From NCBI RefSeq assembly GCF_041916975.1, contig NZ_JAYRYK010000001.1, forward strand, positions 620,001-684,000: DNA of 64,000 nt, read 5' to 3'. Source of the stretch: Sphingosinicella sp041916975. Lineage in GTDB: Bacteria > Pseudomonadota > Alphaproteobacteria > Sphingomonadales > Sphingomonadaceae. Below, piece after piece: positions 8,777-17,836 of the stretch. Position 1 is the stretch's first letter. Every line of letters begins with the position of its first letter. A program made the position numbers and the translations under genes. The notes beneath the pieces were generated by a model that did no database searches, was not told the DNA's origin, and was given only the letters and a program-made list of their open reading frames with translations.

Positions 8777-11700
8777 ACCTCGCCGGCTTCGCCGTCAGCC
8801 GCTGGCAGCTGACGCTCGTTCTCTTCACGCTGCTCGCCGCGCTCGGCATCTACGCCTTCCTGAATATCCCGCGCGCCGTCGATCCGCACCTGCCGATCCC
8901 CGTTGTGCTCGTCGTCGCCTCGCAGCCCGGCGCCGACGCGCAGGACATGGAAGAAACGGTCGCAAAGCCGATCGAGGAAGTGATCAAGGGCCTCGACGGC
9001 ATCGTCGACGTCGACTCCACCTCGAAGGACGGCGCCTCGGTCATCACCGCCGAGTTCGAATGGGGCGGCGACCCTGAGCAGCATTTCGACGAGGTCGTGC
9101 GCGAGATCGGCGCCATCCGCGATCGCCTGCCCTCCGGCCTCGCCAGCCTCCAGTACCTCAAGGTCCGCACCAGCGACGCCGCCGTCGTCCAGCTCGCACT
9201 CGTCAGCGATTCCGCCTCGTGGCGGCGCATGGAGAAGTATGCGACCGACCTGTCCGAGCGTCTCTCGCGCGTCGACGGCATCCGCTCCACCGAAATTTAC
9301 GGCCTCCCGAACCCCGAGGTCCGCATCGCCATCGATGGCGGACGCCTCGCCGAGCTCCGCATTCCGCCCTCGTCGCTCGTCACCGCGCTTCAGAGCGGCG
9401 GCGTCGATCTGCCCGCGGGGGCCGTCCATTCGGGCGAGCACCGCCTGAACGTCGACGCCGGCGGCGCCTATCGCGGCCTTGCCGAGATTCGCGCAGTGCC
9501 GGTCCGCGCCGAGGACGGAACACTGGTCCGCGTCGGCGACGTCGCCGAAGTGAACTGGTCCACCGCCGAACACACGCACATCACGCGCTTCAACGGCAAG
9601 CGCGCCGTGTTCGTCACCGCGATGCAGAAGGAAAATGGCAACGTCCTCGGCATCCGCAAGGAGATCGAGACCGCGCTCGCGCAAGCGCGCAGCCAGCTTC
9701 CGCCCGACATCAAGCTCGAGCTCGGCTTCGATCAGTCGCGCGATATCCGCAATCGGCTCGATACGCTGGCACGCGATTTCGGCATCGCGCTCGGCCTCGT
9801 CCTCATCACGCTGCTACCGCTCGGCCCGCGCGCCTCGCTGATCGTAATGATCTCGATCCCGCTCAGCCTCGCGACCGGCGTTCTCCTGTTGCACGTGTTT
9901 GGCTTTTCGCTGAACCAGCTTTCCGTGTCGGGCTTCATCCTCGCGCTCGGGCTCATCGTGGACGATTCGATCGTAGTGACGGAGAACATCTCCCGCCACC
10001 TGCGCATGGGCGCGGAGCGCACCGCCGCCGCGCTTTCCGGTACCAAGGAAATCACCGCCGCCGTGTTCGGCTCCACGGGCGTGTTGCTGTTCGCCTTCCT
10101 GCCGCTGGTGTTCCTCCCCGGCGGCGCGGGCGAATTCACGCGCTCGCTACCGCTTGCCGTCATCTACACGGTGGGAGCCTCGCTCGTCGTCTCGCTCACC
10201 ATCATCCCGTTTCTCGCCAGCCGCGTTCTGCGCCGCGACGATGATCCTGAAGGCAACCCGATCCTGAAGGCGCTCACCCGCGGCATCCACCGGCTTTACG
10301 GTCCCGTCCTGCATTACGCGCTCGAAAAGCCGCACCGCACGCTCGCGATTTCGATGGCGCTGTGCATCGGTGCGCTCGGCCTCATCCCGGTCGCGGGATG
10401 GCAGCTCTTCCCGGCGTCGGACGCGCCCTATTTCATGGTGGAGGTCGAAACCCCCGAAGGAACGAGCGTCGCCCAGACCGATCGCGTCGTGCGCCGCGTC
10501 GCGGACGAAGTGGCGAAGGAAGCCAGCGTCGCCGTGTTCATGGAAAACAGCGGCGCGGGCAATCCGCAGGTCTACTACAATGTACGTTCACTCACCGAGG
10601 AATCGCGCAAGGGCGCGGTGTTTGTCGTGATGAACGAATGGACCGCGGGAGAGAGCGACGCGATGCTTGATCGCCTGCGCGGCAAGTTCAGCATCGATCC
10701 CGACGCCCGCATCACCGTCCGCAAGTTCGAGAACGGCCCGCCGATCGACGCGCCCATCGCCATCCGCATCAGCGGCCCGGACAATGGCGTCCTGAAGATG
10801 ATCGCCGGCGAAGTCGCGAAGATCATCCGCGCAACGCCCGGCACGCGCGATATCGACAATCCCCTCGCGGTCGACCGCGTCGACCTCGACCTCGGTCTGG
10901 ATGCGGACAAAGCGGCGCTTCTCGGCGTGCCGCCGGGCGAGCCCCGGCGCGCGCTGCGTCTCGCCATCGCGGGCGAGCGCGCCGCGAGCTTCCGCGATGA
11001 TGAAGGCGATACCTATCCCGTCGTCGTGCGGCTTCCCATGGAAGAGCGGCAGCCCGTTTCCGCGCTGCAATCCGTCTACGTCACCACCAGCGCCGGCAGC
11101 GCGATCCCGCTCGCGGAGGTCGCCAATCCGTATCTGAAGAGCGTGCCGCCGCGCATCGATCGCTACCAGCTCGAACGCAACATCACCGTCACCGCGTGGA
11201 CGCAGGCCGGCTATCTCACGTCCCGCGTCAACAAGGATGTCGTCGAGCGCCTGCAAAGCCTCACGCTGCCGCAGGGCTATGCACTCGGCATCGGCGGCGA
11301 GGCGGAAGCGAGCGCACAGAGCTTCGATGGTATCGGCAGCATCCTGCTCCTCGCCGTGTTCAGTATCATGGCCGTTCTCGTCGCCGAATTCGGCCGCTTC
11401 CGCGAGGTCGCCGTGGTCGCGGGCGTCATTCCGCTCGGCATGTTCGGCGGCATCATCGCGCTGCTGATCACCGGCTATCCGATGAGCTACATGGGCATCA
11501 TCGGCTTCGTCGCGCTCATCGGCATCGAGATCAAGAACTCGATCCTGCTCGTCGATTTCACGTCGCAGCTTCGTGCGCGCGGTGTCGGTCTGCGCGAGGC
11601 GATCGAGCAGGCAGGCGAGATTCGCTTCCTGCCCGTGCTGCTCACCTCTGTCACGGCGATCGGCGGCCTGATGCCGCTCGCGCTCGGCGGCTCGGCGCTC

Positions 11701-11847
11701 TATTCGCCGCTGGCGTGGGTGATCATCGGCGGCCTCATCTCCTCGACGCTGCTCAGCCGCATCGTCACGCCGGTCATGTACCTGCTGCTGGCGCGTCCGC
11801 GCAGACGGCGGCGGCGCAGGCCCTTCGCTCAGCTCTTCAGCCGGTAG
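8773..11847 (+). CDS. RND efflux transporter permease subunit
   Basis: Inner-membrane proton-driven pump of the AcrB/MMPL superfamily, 1024 residues, full length. It shows the N-terminal helix followed by the porter motif (PRAVDPHLPIPVVLV), the helix-4 region GFILALGLIVDDSIVVTENISRH with the proton-relay Asp pair, and the second-half counterpart (GFVALIGIEIKNSILLVDF). In that second copy Asn appears where many pumps have a charged residue. Translationally coupled to the adaptor gene. The last 19 nt overlap, tail to tail, the ABC permease on the other strand. Confidence 0.94.
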   Translation: MNLAGFAVSRWQLTLVLFTLLAALGIYAFLNIPRAVDPHLPIPVVLVVASQPGADAQDMEETVAKPIEEVIKGLDGIVDVDSTSKDGASVITAEFEWGGDPEQHFDEVVREIGAIRDRLPSGLASLQYLKVRTSDAAVVQLALVSDSASWRRMEKYATDLSERLSRVDGIRSTEIYGLPNPEVRIAIDGGRLAELRIPPSSLVTALQSGGVDLPAGAVHSGEHRLNVDAGGAYRGLAEIRAVPVRAEDGTLVRVGDVAEVNWSTAEHTHITRFNGKRAVFVTAMQKENGNVLGIRKEIETALAQARSQLPPDIKLELGFDQSRDIRNRLDTLARDFGIALGLVLITLLPLGPRASLIVMISIPLSLATGVLLLHVFGFSLNQLSVSGFILALGLIVDDSIVVTENISRHLRMGAERTAAALSGTKEITAAVFGSTGVLLFAFLPLVFLPGGAGEFTRSLPLAVIYTVGASLVVSLTIIPFLASRVLRRDDDPEGNPILKALTRGIHRLYGPVLHYALEKPHRTLAISMALCIGALGLIPVAGWQLFPASDAPYFMVEVETPEGTSVAQTDRVVRRVADEVAKEASVAVFMENSGAGNPQVYYNVRSLTEESRKGAVFVVMNEWTAGESDAMLDRLRGKFSIDPDARITVRKFENGPPIDAPIAIRISGPDNGVLKMIAGEVAKIIRATPGTRDIDNPLAVDRVDLDLGLDADKAALLGVPPGEPRRALRLAIAGERAASFRDDEGDTYPVVVRLPMEERQPVSALQSVYVTTSAGSAIPLAEVANPYLKSVPPRIDRYQLERNITVTAWTQAGYLTSRVNKDVVERLQSLTLPQGYALGIGGEAEASAQSFDGIGSILLLAVFSIMAVLVAEFGRFREVAVVAGVIPLGMFGGIIALLITGYPMSYMGIIGFVALIGIEIKNSILLVDFTSQLRARGVGLREAIEQAGEIRFLPVLLTSVTAIGGLMPLALGGSALYSPLAWVIIGGLISSTLLSRIVTPVMYLLLARPRRRRRRRPFAQLFSR

Positions 11848-12596
11848 CCCGTCCGGAAGATCCACCAGACGATCGCGAGACACAGCGTCAGGAAGCCGAA
11901 CATTGCCGCCAGGCTGAGTTCGACGCTCACATCGCCCTTGCCGAAGAAGCTCCAGCGGAACCCGCTCATCAGGTAGACGATCGGGTTGAACAGCGTCGCC
12001 GTGCGCCACGCGGCGGGTAGCATGTCGATCGAATAAAAGGCGCCGCCAAGGAACGTCAGCGGCATCACCACGAGCAGCGGAATGATCTGCAGCTGCTCGA
12101 AGCTCTTTGCCCAGATGCCGATGATGAAGCCGAACAGGCAGAACGTCACTGCAAGCAGCACCATGAACAGCAGCATCCACAGCGGATGCACGATATCGAT
12201 GTCGACGAACAGGTTCGCAGTCGCGAGGATCACGATACCCAGGATCACCGATTTCGTCGCCGCCGCGCCCACATAGGCGATCACTGTTTCGAACGCCGAG
12301 ATCGGCGCGGAGAGCAGCTCGTAGATCGTCCCCGACCACTTCGGCATGTAGATGCCGAAAGAGGCGTTGGAGATGCTTTCGGTCAGCATCGTCAGCAGCA
12401 TCAGCCCCGGCACGATGAAGGCGCCGTAAGGCACGGTGCCCACCTCCTGCATCCGCGAGCCGATCGCCGAGCCGAACACGATGAAGTAAAGCGTCGTCGT
12501 GATCACAGGCGTGATGAGGCTCGTCCAGACCGTGCGCCGAAAGCGTGCCAGCTCGAACTTGTAGATCGCCCAGACGGCATGACGGTTGAAGATCAT
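11829..12596 (-). CDS. ABC-2 type transporter permease (YadH-like)
   Basis: Inner-membrane subunit of an ABC exporter, 255 residues with about six membrane helices. It resembles E. coli YadH along its length: the N-terminal WTSLITPVITTTLYFIVFGSAIGSR, and near the end PLTFLGGAFYSIDMLPAAWR and LFNPIVYLMSGFRW, the conserved ABC-2 signature. It overlaps the ATPase gene by 4 nt, so the two make one exporter. Substrate unknown; relatives are annotated for drug or polysaccharide export. Confidence 0.92.
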   Translation of the reverse strand: MIFNRHAVWAIYKFELARFRRTVWTSLITPVITTTLYFIVFGSAIGSRMQEVGTVPYGAFIVPGLMLLTMLTESISNASFGIYMPKWSGTIYELLSAPISAFETVIAYVGAAATKSVILGIVILATANLFVDIDIVHPLWMLLFMVLLAVTFCLFGFIIGIWAKSFEQLQIIPLLVVMPLTFLGGAFYSIDMLPAAWRTATLFNPIVYLMSGFRWSFFGKGDVSVELSLAAMFGFLTLCLAIVWWIFRTGYRLKS

Positions 12597-13528
12597 GGCC
12601 GCGCCTCCTGCCGCTGCGTCACAAGGCCGACGAAAATATCCTCCAGCGAACTCTGTTCGGTATTCAGATCCTTGAAGCCGAGCCCAATGTCGCTCATCCG
12701 CCGCAGCAGGGAGGGCACGCCCGTGCGCTCGGCATTGGCGTCGAATTCATACTCAATCTCGTTGCCGTCCGCCTTCAGCTTCAGGCTCCACTCGCCCAGC
12801 TCCGGCGGGAGCGCGGCGAGCGGCTCTGTAAGGTTCAGCGTCAGCGTCTTGCGGCCGAGCTTTTTCATCAGCGCGGCCTTGTCCTCCACGAGGATCAGCT
12901 CGCCCTTGTTGATCACGCCCACGCGGTCGGCCATCTCCTCGGCCTCTTCGATGTAGTGCGTGGTGAGGATGATGGTGACGCCGCGCTCGCGAAGCCCGCG
13001 CACGAGGTTCCACATGTCGCGCCGCAGCTCCACGTCGACGCCCGCCGTCGGCTCGTCGAGGAACAGGATTTCCGGCTCGTGGCTGAGCGCCTTCGCGATC
13101 ATCACGCGCCGCTTCATGCCGCCCGAAAGCTCCATGATCTTCGAATTGCGCTTTTCCCAAAGCGACAGGTCTTTCAGGATCCGCTCGATCAGCGCCGGGT
13201 CCGGCGCCCGTCCGAACATGCCCCGGCTCAGGCTCACCGTCGCCCATACGGTCTCGAAGGCATCGGTATGCAGCTCCTGCGGCACCAGCCCGATCTTCAT
13301 CCGCGCCGCGCGATAGTCGCGCTTGATATCGTGCCCGTCCGCGATCACCGTGCCGGTTGTCGGGTTCACGATCCCGCAGACGATCGAGATCAGCGTCGTC
13401 TTGCCCGCGCCGTTCGGCCCGAGCAGCGCAAAGATCTCGCCCTTGCGAATTACAAGATCGACCGACTTCAGCGCCGTGAAGCCGCCCGCATAGGTTTTGG
13501 AAAGGCCGGAAATGGAAAGCACTGACAT
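12593..13528 (-). CDS. ABC transporter ATP-binding protein (YadG-like)
   Basis: ATPase partner of the ABC-2 permease. Visible motifs in order: Walker A GPNGAGKTT (about residue 36-44), Q-loop VPQE, signature LSGGMKRRV, Walker B ILFLDEPTAGVD, and the H-loop TTHYIEEAEEMADRVG. The 311-residue length matches YadG (about 308), including a C-terminal domain past the nucleotide-binding fold. It is the first gene of a two-gene operon read leftward. Confidence 0.93.
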   Translation of the reverse strand: MSVLSISGLSKTYAGGFTALKSVDLVIRKGEIFALLGPNGAGKTTLISIVCGIVNPTTGTVIADGHDIKRDYRAARMKIGLVPQELHTDAFETVWATVSLSRGMFGRAPDPALIERILKDLSLWEKRNSKIMELSGGMKRRVMIAKALSHEPEILFLDEPTAGVDVELRRDMWNLVRGLRERGVTIILTTHYIEEAEEMADRVGVINKGELILVEDKAALMKKLGRKTLTLNLTEPLAALPPELGEWSLKLKADGNEIEYEFDANAERTGVPSLLRRMSDIGLGFKDLNTEQSSLEDIFVGLVTQRQEARP

Positions 13529-13573
13529 CGGACGTGTTTAGACGGTTTTTCGCGAACGCAAAACCGTCCGTAC

Positions 13574-14323
13574 TCAGGCGCCGAGGAGCGCCGACCCCTT
13601 CTGTATGAAAACCGCATCAATCGTCGAGAGGCGGCCGCTGCGCCCAAACTGAAGCATGTCCGTAATGTCGAACAGCTTGAACCCGTAACCGTCCAACGTC
13701 GAAATAAACGTCGCAAAATCGTATCCACCCTCATACCGCTCCGCCACCGAGACTTCGGCGATCAGGCACTGGATATCGGGAAACAGGCCGGTTGCCCCCG
13801 CCAGCACCTCCAACTCGAACCCTTCCGAGTCGACTTTCAGCAGGTACGGCTTCAGCCAGGCCGCACGGTCGAAAGAATCAAGGCGTTTGACCGGCACGGT
13901 CACCGCGCGCGTCTCGCGCGTCCAGCCACGGCGGGCAAACTCGTCGACCTGCCGGGCCGAAGGTTTCGACATCGTGGAACTGGTCGGGCGCCGGACGTTC
14001 AGGTTCAGCGTCATTTCGGATGCCTCGCGCCCCGCCGCCGCGAAATGCACCTCGCCTCTTCGGTGCGCCATCATCTGCGCAATCGGCTCGCGAAACCCTT
14101 CATTGGGTTCCACGAGCACGGTGTAGGCATCGGGGAACCCTTCCATCAGCCAGGGCGTGCCGTATCCCACGCCGACATCGATGATCGTTCCGGGATTGAG
14201 ACCCTTGGGTGTCATGGCCCGAAAGAAGGCGGGCGCTTTCCGCAAGGGGTGCTGGACGTCCTTCAACTCGTACTCGCGCCGGCGCAGCGTGTCCGTGAAG
14301 GCCCGTTTCAGAAACGTCTTCAT
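13574..14323 (-). CDS. FkbM family methyltransferase
   Basis: SAM-dependent O-methyltransferase of the FkbM family, usually acting on glycans or secondary metabolites. Motif I is IIDVGVGYGTPWL (about residue 47-59) and motif II is VLVEPNEGF. The FkbM-typical LKVDSEGFELEVLAGATGL lies near residues 160-180. The 249-residue length is normal. It stands alone, and nothing nearby names its substrate. Confidence 0.85.
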   Translation of the reverse strand: MKTFLKRAFTDTLRRREYELKDVQHPLRKAPAFFRAMTPKGLNPGTIIDVGVGYGTPWLMEGFPDAYTVLVEPNEGFREPIAQMMAHRRGEVHFAAAGREASEMTLNLNVRRPTSSTMSKPSARQVDEFARRGWTRETRAVTVPVKRLDSFDRAAWLKPYLLKVDSEGFELEVLAGATGLFPDIQCLIAEVSVAERYEGGYDFATFISTLDGYGFKLFDITDMLQFGRSGRLSTIDAVFIQKGSALLGA

Positions 14324-14394
14324 AGCAGTATGTCCAGACTTGCCCCAGTCTGGACAGTACCATCAGCGCGGTTGGCCGCAAAGCGGCGAGCGAT

Positions 14395-15765
14395 CTACCT
14401 TGCCAGCGTTGCGATGAGCGTCCGGTAATGATCGAGCGCGGGACCGATCGCGTCGACCGGCACGCGCTCGTTGAGGCCGTGTGCATATTCGTCGTCCGGC
14501 TTCATGAACAGGCCGGAGACGCCGTAGCTCGGGATGCCGGACGCCCGGAAGAACAGGCTGTCGGTCGTGCCCGCCGACATGCTCGGGATGATCGAAAGCC
14601 CCTTCGCCCGTCCGTCCACCGCCTTGCGCAGCGCCGCGTCCAGCTCGGGCAGCAGCGGCGATGTGGAGCTTTGCGGGAACGGCTCCGGCAACGTCACCAC
14701 GACCTTGTCGCCCGCCAGTTGCTGCAACCGCTCGCGAACCGCTTCCGGCGCCGTGCCGGGGAAGATGCGGCAGTTGATGTTGGCGACCGCGCGCTGCGGC
14801 AGCGCGTTTTCGGCGTGGCCGCCGCTCACCATCGTCGGCACGCAGGTCGTCCGCGTCGTCCCGATGTGCTCGGGGTACTTCGCGAGGATATCCGCCGCAG
14901 CGGTATCGTTCGGGTTGGCCGCGAAGCGCGCCATCGCCTCACCCGCCTCACCCGGCGTCCGCTTCGCCGACGCCGCGAAATAAGCCCGCGTCGTCTCGCT
15001 GGTTTCGGCCGGGAACGGCGCATCGGCGATCCGTTTCAGCGCGGCGCCCAGCATAAGGATCGCATTCTCGGCACGCGGCGCGCTCGAATGGCCGCCCGGG
15101 TCGGTCACGGTCAGCTTGTAGTCGGCGTAGGTCTTTTCCGCCGTCTGCATCGTGTAATAGAGCGGCTTGCCGTCGGCGCCCAGCGTTCCGCCGCCGCCAT
15201 CGCCGTTCAGCACCATCGCCGCGTCCTTGTAGCGGGGCGCGATCGCCGCCACGGTCTTTTGCGCGGTTTCCTCGTCGCCGGTCAGGAACAGCACGATATC
15301 GCGGGACGGTTTGAAGCCTTCGCGCTTCAGGTTCATCAGCGTCTGCACCAGCATCACGACATCGAACTTGTTGTCGCTGATGCCGCGCCCGAACAGGTAG
15401 CCGCCGTCTTCGGCCATCACGAACGGGTCGCGTTCCCAATCCTCGCGCTTCGCCTCCACCACATCCATGTGCGCGTTGAGCACGATCGGCTTCTTCTTGC
15501 CCGTGCCCTTCCACGTCAGGATCAGCGAGGCGGTTTCGCCGAGCGGCTCGATGCTGATTTCACCGTCCTTGAAACCCGCGCTCTTCAGTTCGCCCGCCAG
15601 ATAGGCCGCGTACACCGGCACCTGCCCACGCCCCGCGACGGTCGGAATAGCGATCGATTTGCCGAGCATCGCCTTGGCGCCATCGATCTGCGCCGGGGTT
15701 GCGGCGAAGGCCGGTGCGGCTGCCAGAAGCGCCGCGAGCATGAACGGAGTGCCGGTTTTCAACAT
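14395..15765 (-). CDS. Secreted M20 family metallopeptidase
   Basis: Zinc-dependent exopeptidase or amidohydrolase of family M20, probably periplasmic. I chose the ATG at 15765 (GGGAG ribosome site 9 nt upstream, signal peptide MLKTGTPFMLAALLAAAPAFA-type), giving 456 residues. An upstream extension would overlap the TetR gene. Metal and catalytic residues are visible in LNAHMDVVEAKREDWERDPF (His, Asp) and FLTGDEETAQ (the Glu pair). A dimerisation domain follows (GGHSSAPR). Neighbours are a TetR regulator upstream and further on an APC permease and TonB receptor, suggesting peptide or amino-acid acquisition. Confidence 0.9.
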   Translation of the reverse strand: MLKTGTPFMLAALLAAAPAFAATPAQIDGAKAMLGKSIAIPTVAGRGQVPVYAAYLAGELKSAGFKDGEISIEPLGETASLILTWKGTGKKKPIVLNAHMDVVEAKREDWERDPFVMAEDGGYLFGRGISDNKFDVVMLVQTLMNLKREGFKPSRDIVLFLTGDEETAQKTVAAIAPRYKDAAMVLNGDGGGGTLGADGKPLYYTMQTAEKTYADYKLTVTDPGGHSSAPRAENAILMLGAALKRIADAPFPAETSETTRAYFAASAKRTPGEAGEAMARFAANPNDTAAADILAKYPEHIGTTRTTCVPTMVSGGHAENALPQRAVANINCRIFPGTAPEAVRERLQQLAGDKVVVTLPEPFPQSSTSPLLPELDAALRKAVDGRAKGLSIIPSMSAGTTDSLFFRASGIPSYGVSGLFMKPDDEYAHGLNERVPVDAIGPALDHYRTLIATLAR

Positions 15766-15777
15766 TAAGGATTCTCC

Positions 15778-15794
15778 CACCTGTTTTACAGGTG
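15778..15794. promoter_or_regulatory. Palindrome CACCTGT-TTT-ACAGGTG, candidate operator
   Basis: A perfect 7+3+7 inverted repeat lies between the TetR stop and the M20 start, touching the M20 ribosome site. There is no T-run after it, so a repressor site is more likely than a terminator. The adjacent TetR protein is the obvious candidate binder, by inference. Confidence 0.4.
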
Positions 15795-15809
15795 TAAGAA
15801 ATCGGCACG

Positions 15810-16436
15810 TCAGTCGGCAAGCACTTTCAGCGGGTCGCCGACCAGCGTGTTCAGCCACTTGTCGGCAATGCGCGACGCCTCCTCGGGCGTGAAGCTCGAT
15901 GCGTCGAGGCAGATTTCCAGCCAGAGTCCGTCCACCAGCGCCGTCACGCCGACCGCCGTCAGCCGCACATCCACATGGCTTGCTTCCGGCCCCAGGATTT
16001 CCCTGACCATTCTCTCCACCGGCCGCCGGTGGCTTGCATAGTTTTCCGTGTGAAGCTCGCGGATACGCGGATCGCTCTTGATCAGGCTCCAGAAGGCGAG
16101 CCACGTCGCCAGAAGGTCCGGGTCCGCGATCGGCGGCTTGAAGCTTGCCATCACGAAGGCACGCAGCTGTTCGCGCGGGTCCGGCCCCGCCTTGTCAGCC
16201 GCCGCGATCATGTTCGCCACGAGCCGGTCGCCGACGTCGGCATAGGTTTCGGCGACAAGCTCGTCGATCCCCGCGAAATAGTGGCGCAGCAGTCCCGCCG
16301 AAACGCCCGCCTCCGCACAGATCACCCGCACGGAGGTGCCGCCGATACCGTAGCGGGCAAGGCAGCGCGCGGTCGCCTCGATCAGGCTTTGCCGCCTGAA
16401 ATCGGGATCCAGCCGTTGAAACTGCGCGCGTGCCAA
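15810..16436 (-). CDS. TetR family regulator with a BetI-like C-terminal domain
   Basis: A 208-residue one-component repressor. The N-terminal helix-turn-helix reads RRQSLIEATARCLARYGIGG then TSVRVICAEAGVSAGLLRHYF (about residues 14-55), close to the BetI/TetR_C_6 group. The ligand-binding half follows (LRAFVMASFKPPIADPDLLATWLAFW). BetI itself answers choline, but no choline genes are nearby, so the ligand is unknown. It lies 44 nt before the M20 peptidase on the same strand and just downstream of the APC permease. Confidence 0.88.
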   Translation of the reverse strand: MARAQFQRLDPDFRRQSLIEATARCLARYGIGGTSVRVICAEAGVSAGLLRHYFAGIDELVAETYADVGDRLVANMIAAADKAGPDPREQLRAFVMASFKPPIADPDLLATWLAFWSLIKSDPRIRELHTENYASHRRPVERMVREILGPEASHVDVRLTAVGVTALVDGLWLEICLDASSFTPEEASRIADKWLNTLVGDPLKVLAD

Positions 16437-16476
16437 CCTTACCCTCCCAAAGCTGCGAGGCCCCTATATCGGCGCG

Positions 16477-17814
16477 TTAACCATTTGTCGCGTCCCGTTG
16501 TACACTCTGCGCTGCTTTTTGACGGCGCACGAGCAGATAGACCGGAAGCCCGGCGATCAGCAGCACGAGCGCCCAGCCGTTCGCCTCGGCCCCCGCGCCC
16601 TGAAACGCCCATATCGCATAGATAAGCCCGAGCGGCGTCAGAACGGCGAGCAGCGGCGTGGTCGTCAGCCGCCGCTTCAGCATCAGCCGGACCGCCGCGG
16701 CGGCCCCCGCGAAGTAGAGCACGAGCGTCGCGGAGGTGGAGAGCAGCGCCATGAACGTGAACAGCCCCGCCATGCTGCGCGTATAGTTCGAAAGCACGAG
16801 CACCGTGATCAGCGCGCCGCCGATCAGGATGCCGCGAACCGGCGTCCCGCGTGCGTTCACGTCGCGGAATAGGTGCGGGAAATCGCCCTTCCGCGCCATG
16901 GCGAGCGGATATTCGCCCAAAACAAGAATCCAGCCGTTGATCGCGCCGATCGCACTCACGGCGGCGAACAGTGCCACGGCAAGCCCGGCGCCTGTCCCCC
17001 AGTAGCCGGCGATCACGTCCGCAAGCGGCGCGTTCGAATTCGCAACCGCATCCGCGGGCATCAGCATGATCACCGCCGTGCAGACCGCGAAGTAGATGAG
17101 ACCCACGATCAATGTGCCCGCCATGGTGGCGCGCGGGATCGTGGTCTGCGGCCGGTCGACCTTATCCTGCGGCACGCAGGCGGATTCGAAGCCGAGCATC
17201 GCCCACAGCGTCAGCGCGGCGGTCGCGTTGATCGCGGTCATCGAGATCGTCTCGGGCACATAGGGCGTTGCCGGCTCTGCGCCGCCCAGAAAAACCACGG
17301 CCGCGATCCCCACGATGAGTGCGAGCGGCAGCAGCTTGAGCCCGAGCGTCAGGAGCTGAAAGCGCCCCGCCGCGCCCGCGCCGTAAGTGTTGAGAAGGAT
17401 GAGCGCCCAGAGCAGCGACACCGCAAGCACGGCGGGAGCGCCGGTCGTTGCCGCGATCTGCGGCGCGAATGCGGTGAGATAGCTGACCCCGCCGACCGCA
17501 AGCGCAGATACACCAACCAGATTCGAAACGATGTAGGACCAGCTGACGAGAAACGCGGGCAGATGCCCGAACGCCGCTTCCACGAAACCGTGCGGCCCGC
17601 CCGCGTGCGGCATCTCGCGCGCCATCGTCGCGAACACGTAGGCGAGGCAAAGCGCCCCTCCGATGGTCAGCACCCAGCCGAACACAGCGTTCCAGCCGAA
17701 GGGCGCGAGGCTGGCGGGAAGCATGAAGACGCCCGAGCCGATCATGTTGCCCATGACCAGCGCGAGCGCCATCCAGAAACCGAGCGGCCGGAGGGCGGGG
17801 GCCTTGTGGTTCAC
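16477..17814 (-). CDS. APC family amino acid permease
   Basis: Inner-membrane amino-acid/polyamine/organocation transporter, 445 residues with about 12 helices. It opens with the family motif ALALVMGNMIGSGVFMLPASLAP (helix 1 GSG motif), like AdiC/PotE/CadB-type antiporters and related uptake systems. The sequence does not identify the substrate. It starts only 22 nt after the TonB receptor stop, so receptor and permease are probably co-transcribed and may carry the same compound across the two membranes. Confidence 0.9.
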   Translation of the reverse strand: MNHKAPALRPLGFWMALALVMGNMIGSGVFMLPASLAPFGWNAVFGWVLTIGGALCLAYVFATMAREMPHAGGPHGFVEAAFGHLPAFLVSWSYIVSNLVGVSALAVGGVSYLTAFAPQIAATTGAPAVLAVSLLWALILLNTYGAGAAGRFQLLTLGLKLLPLALIVGIAAVVFLGGAEPATPYVPETISMTAINATAALTLWAMLGFESACVPQDKVDRPQTTIPRATMAGTLIVGLIYFAVCTAVIMLMPADAVANSNAPLADVIAGYWGTGAGLAVALFAAVSAIGAINGWILVLGEYPLAMARKGDFPHLFRDVNARGTPVRGILIGGALITVLVLSNYTRSMAGLFTFMALLSTSATLVLYFAGAAAAVRLMLKRRLTTTPLLAVLTPLGLIYAIWAFQGAGAEANGWALVLLIAGLPVYLLVRRQKAAQSVQRDATNG

Positions 17815-17836
17815 GCCTGGCCCCCGCCGCGCGGTA

